A stretch of 64,000 nt of DNA from Pedobacter suwonensis (lineage in GTDB: Bacteria; Bacteroidota; Bacteroidia; Sphingobacteriales; Sphingobacteriaceae): assembly GCF_900111825.1 (NCBI RefSeq), contig NZ_FOJM01000002.1, forward strand, positions 248,001 to 312,000, written 5' to 3'. A program made the translations under genes and the position numbers. This document shows positions 62,353 through 64,000 of this stretch, one piece after another (within the stretch, counting starts at the first letter, position 1; each line of letters opens with the position of its first letter). Below the pieces are notes generated by a model. It worked only from the letters and a program-made list of their open reading frames with translations. It did not search any database and had not been told where the DNA came from.

Positions 62353-63519
62353 TTAACGTCTATTATTCCGGGCCATGCCCTTTCGCTGACGGTTTCGGCC
62401 CAAAATGGCCTCGTCGTCTATATCGTCTGCCAGGTCAGGCAGGTTTACCGTGGAATGATCAAAGCTGGAATATCCATTACGGTATTCCGAAACGGATGTA
62501 AGGCCGGAAATATTCATAGGCTTGTCTCCAGTAGGATCAGTGATTAACTGGACGGGAAGGGAGCTACCAACAAGCCCAACGGAAGGTTCACCAATGAGCA
62601 TATCCATTTTCATCACCTGGGAACCTTTATAAACGTTTGTTTCCGCGTGGTCTACGATAGTATAACCATAAGGAGCATGTCCGGATGAATAATGAAAGAT
62701 GAATTGGAGGCCAAATTTCGAATACAGAAAATCACACAGTGGAGAATCATAACGAAAAACAGGTTCAGGGTTTCCAGCTCCTGCACACTTCCGATCCACC
62801 AATGAAGCAGAATATCGAAGTTTATACTTTTCAATAATTTTTTTGACCTGTGTTATCCGTTTATATGTGCTTTTATCCGTTTTGGAAACGAAATGTTTTT
62901 CAATTTCTTTCAGGTCCATCAACCGTTGACTGTCACCCCCGCTGATCTGCAGCTTTCCATTGTCCAAAGTGGTCACAAATCCCTTTAGCTCGAACAGCAG
63001 CCTGAACTGCGCCAGTGTAGAAAACCGATACTGATAAAGACTGGTGACAACTGCCTCAATATTCTTAATGGGATCCGTTTTTAAAACCTGTGAAAGCATC
63101 AGGACCGCTCTCCGCTTCTCGAAGGCCGAGGAAATCTTTTTGCCAAACTTATCGATTCTGGTGGACACCGCATGGATATGGTTGTTTTTAGTATCACTAT
63201 GAAAAATAAGGAGATAGGGGTTCATCCCGTAACCCATTTTCGAAAGCCATTCTTTCGCAATCCTGGTGAGCTCATCCTTAGGTATTGATCTTCCCTTAGC
63301 CGAAATCACCGCATGAAACTGCGGTTTGGCCACCCGTTTGTTTACGGAAGAAACCATCCTGAAATAATTGATGTAATCCGATGGCCTTAGCTGGGAAAGA
63401 AACTGCAACGCTCCAAAGTTGGAAATATTGACCAGTTCACCTTTTCCCTGCCCGATCTTGTTCGTATTGTAATCCACTCCGGAAAAACTGGCCGAGGAAG
63501 AAAGTATCTTTACAATCAT
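62353..63519 (-). CDS. Relaxase (MobA/BmgA-like)
   Basis: The 388-residue protein has the relaxase N-terminal domain with His69 in QFHAVISAKG and the metal-binding His114-x-His116 in KNNHIHAVSTRID; the Tyr likely to attack DNA lies near the start (VDYNTNK). The C-terminal part is basic and ends in RQRKGMARNNRR. It nicks the origin of transfer and stays bound to the single strand. It is followed by ParA after 17 bp and preceded by a 245-bp region of nested inverted repeats and a MobC-like gene. Confidence 0.9.
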   Translation of the reverse strand: MIVKILSSSASFSGVDYNTNKIGQGKGELVNISNFGALQFLSQLRPSDYINYFRMVSSVNKRVAKPQFHAVISAKGRSIPKDELTRIAKEWLSKMGYGMNPYLLIFHSDTKNNHIHAVSTRIDKFGKKISSAFEKRRAVLMLSQVLKTDPIKNIEAVVTSLYQYRFSTLAQFRLLFELKGFVTTLDNGKLQISGGDSQRLMDLKEIEKHFVSKTDKSTYKRITQVKKIIEKYKLRYSASLVDRKCAGAGNPEPVFRYDSPLCDFLYSKFGLQFIFHYSSGHAPYGYTIVDHAETNVYKGSQVMKMDMLIGEPSVGLVGSSLPVQLITDPTGDKPMNISGLTSVSEYRNGYSSFDHSTVNLPDLADDIDDEAILGRNRQRKGMARNNRR

Positions 63520-63523
63520 ATAG

Positions 63524-63693
63524 CGGGTTATCCAGTTATAATGCTCAGCAGTGATCGGATTATCCAGATCGGAAGTTTTTCAGATACCCGTATCAGTGGA
63601 TAACCCGAAACACGGTTATGTAAATCCACAACCACTTATAATGCTTGATGGCCAGATAGTCAGTACATCAGCAACCTGGCTGACTACATAACC
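63524..63693. other. Candidate origin of transfer: nested inverted repeats between mob genes
   Basis: Inverted repeats: CGGGTTATCCA (63524-63534) with TGGATAACCCG (63597-63607); GGTTATGTA (63614-63622) with TACATAACC (63685-63693); inside it GCCAG (63651-63655) with CTGGC (63676-63680) and TAGTCAG (63657-63663) with CTGACTA (63680-63686). Their density and location between the relaxosome protein and relaxase genes fit an oriT. Confidence 0.55.
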
Positions 63694-63764
63694 ATGTAAC
63701 ACTGAAATTGTGAAACGAGATAACAGCATAACACAGGATATATATATCCAGCTACATCGTCACC

Positions 63765-64000
63765 TTACTTCCGGGTTAACCTGATCAATTTCCGCATCAG
63801 CAACTCCAAATGCTTCTGGACCTTCCGATAATTTTCCAGCAACAAATTATACCGCTCCACAACCACCACAGAAAGGATACCTTGTCTGGTCAGCGTATTC
63901 GCGTATCTGGCAAGCTGATTAATATTGTTACCGCTCCTCCCCATCTCCGTACCCAGAAGATCTAGCGCAGCGATCATTTGTTCTGCGTTGACGATGACTT
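63765..64000 (-). CDS. MobC-like relaxosome accessory protein (5' end outside window)
   Basis: The frame is open to the window edge; the apparent ATG at 63977 is internal because VIVNAEQ codes upstream of it without a stop. The visible ~78 residues carry the MobC/relaxosome signature GRSGNNINQLARYANTL and a helical basic tail ending RKLIRLTRK. Such proteins bind near oriT and help the relaxase melt DNA. It lies upstream of the candidate oriT and relaxase on the same strand. Confidence 0.8.
   Translation of the reverse strand, partial: VIVNAEQMIAALDLLGTEMGRSGNNINQLARYANTLTRQGILSVVVVERYNLLLENYRKVQKHLELLMRKLIRLTRK

Overview
The window looks like chromosomal or integrated DNA of a Bacteroidetes bacterium, most likely family Sphingobacteriaceae (Pedobacter-like). 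Support comes from two SusC/SusD pairs, a hybrid two-component system regulator, TonB-dependent transporters ending in aromatic residues, lipoprotein signals followed by charged residues, and a CTnDOT-type tra set (TraE/F/G/J/K/M/N) with DUF4099, DUF932 and Hc1-like partners. The genus is an inference; no rRNA is present to fix it.

Region 1 (1-9.3 kb) is mixed chromosomal content. It starts with the end of a SusC gene, a SusD, a purple-acid-phosphatase-like phosphoesterase and a glycerophosphodiester phosphodiesterase, together a plausible phosphodiester-scavenging outer-membrane locus. A convergent MASE3-PAS-histidine kinase with a STAS-like tail follows, then a small acidic protein and a DUF421 membrane protein. 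The region ends with a truncated tyrosine recombinase.

Region 2 (9.35-9.67 kb) holds integration scars. The 3' part of a CAU-anticodon tRNA sits next to its terminator and is flanked by copies of a TCTCAAGT repeat. The orientation of the tRNA fragment puts old chromosome to the left and inserted DNA to the right.

Region 3 (9.7-40 kb, all minus strand) is a complete polysaccharide utilisation locus that best fits xyloglucan. In transcription order it encodes SusC, SusD, a two-TIG surface glycan-binding lipoprotein, a BACON-GH5 endo-glucanase, a CE20-like acetylesterase, GH2, GH97, GH43, GH2, an alpha/beta-hydrolase esterase, GH42, the hybrid two-component sensor/regulator, a PA14-containing GH31 alpha-xylosidase and a GH3 beta-glucosidase. 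The model is as follows. The surface endo-enzyme cuts the backbone and SusCD imports oligosaccharides. The esterases remove acetyl groups, GH2/GH42/GH43/GH97 trim side chains, and GH31 and GH3 alternately remove xylose and glucose, while the sensor detects a liberated oligosaccharide. No fucosidase and no GH9 are present.

Region 4 (40-42.2 kb) is sparse. It holds one DUF4468 lipoprotein-like gene bracketed by a short two-block repeat, and a small gene broken at three homopolymer runs.

Region 5 (42.2-64 kb, almost all minus) is the conserved module of a conjugative element. In transcription order it has a MobC-like relaxosome protein (cut by the window end), a candidate oriT, relaxase, ParA, TraB/C/D-position proteins, two DUF4134 proteins, TraF, TraG, three tandem paralogues, an unknown secreted protein, TraJ, TraK, TraL-like, TraM, TraN, the coupling ATPase and an M23 peptidase. 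DUF4099 and related element proteins, an Hc1-like histone, a PUR-RadC_N fusion, SSB and DUF932 follow. Genes overlap by 4 nt repeatedly, as in one translationally coupled operon.

Taken together, the tRNA scar on the left and the transfer module on the right suggest that the xyloglucan locus may be cargo of an integrative conjugative element. The other element end is outside the window, so this remains a hypothesis.
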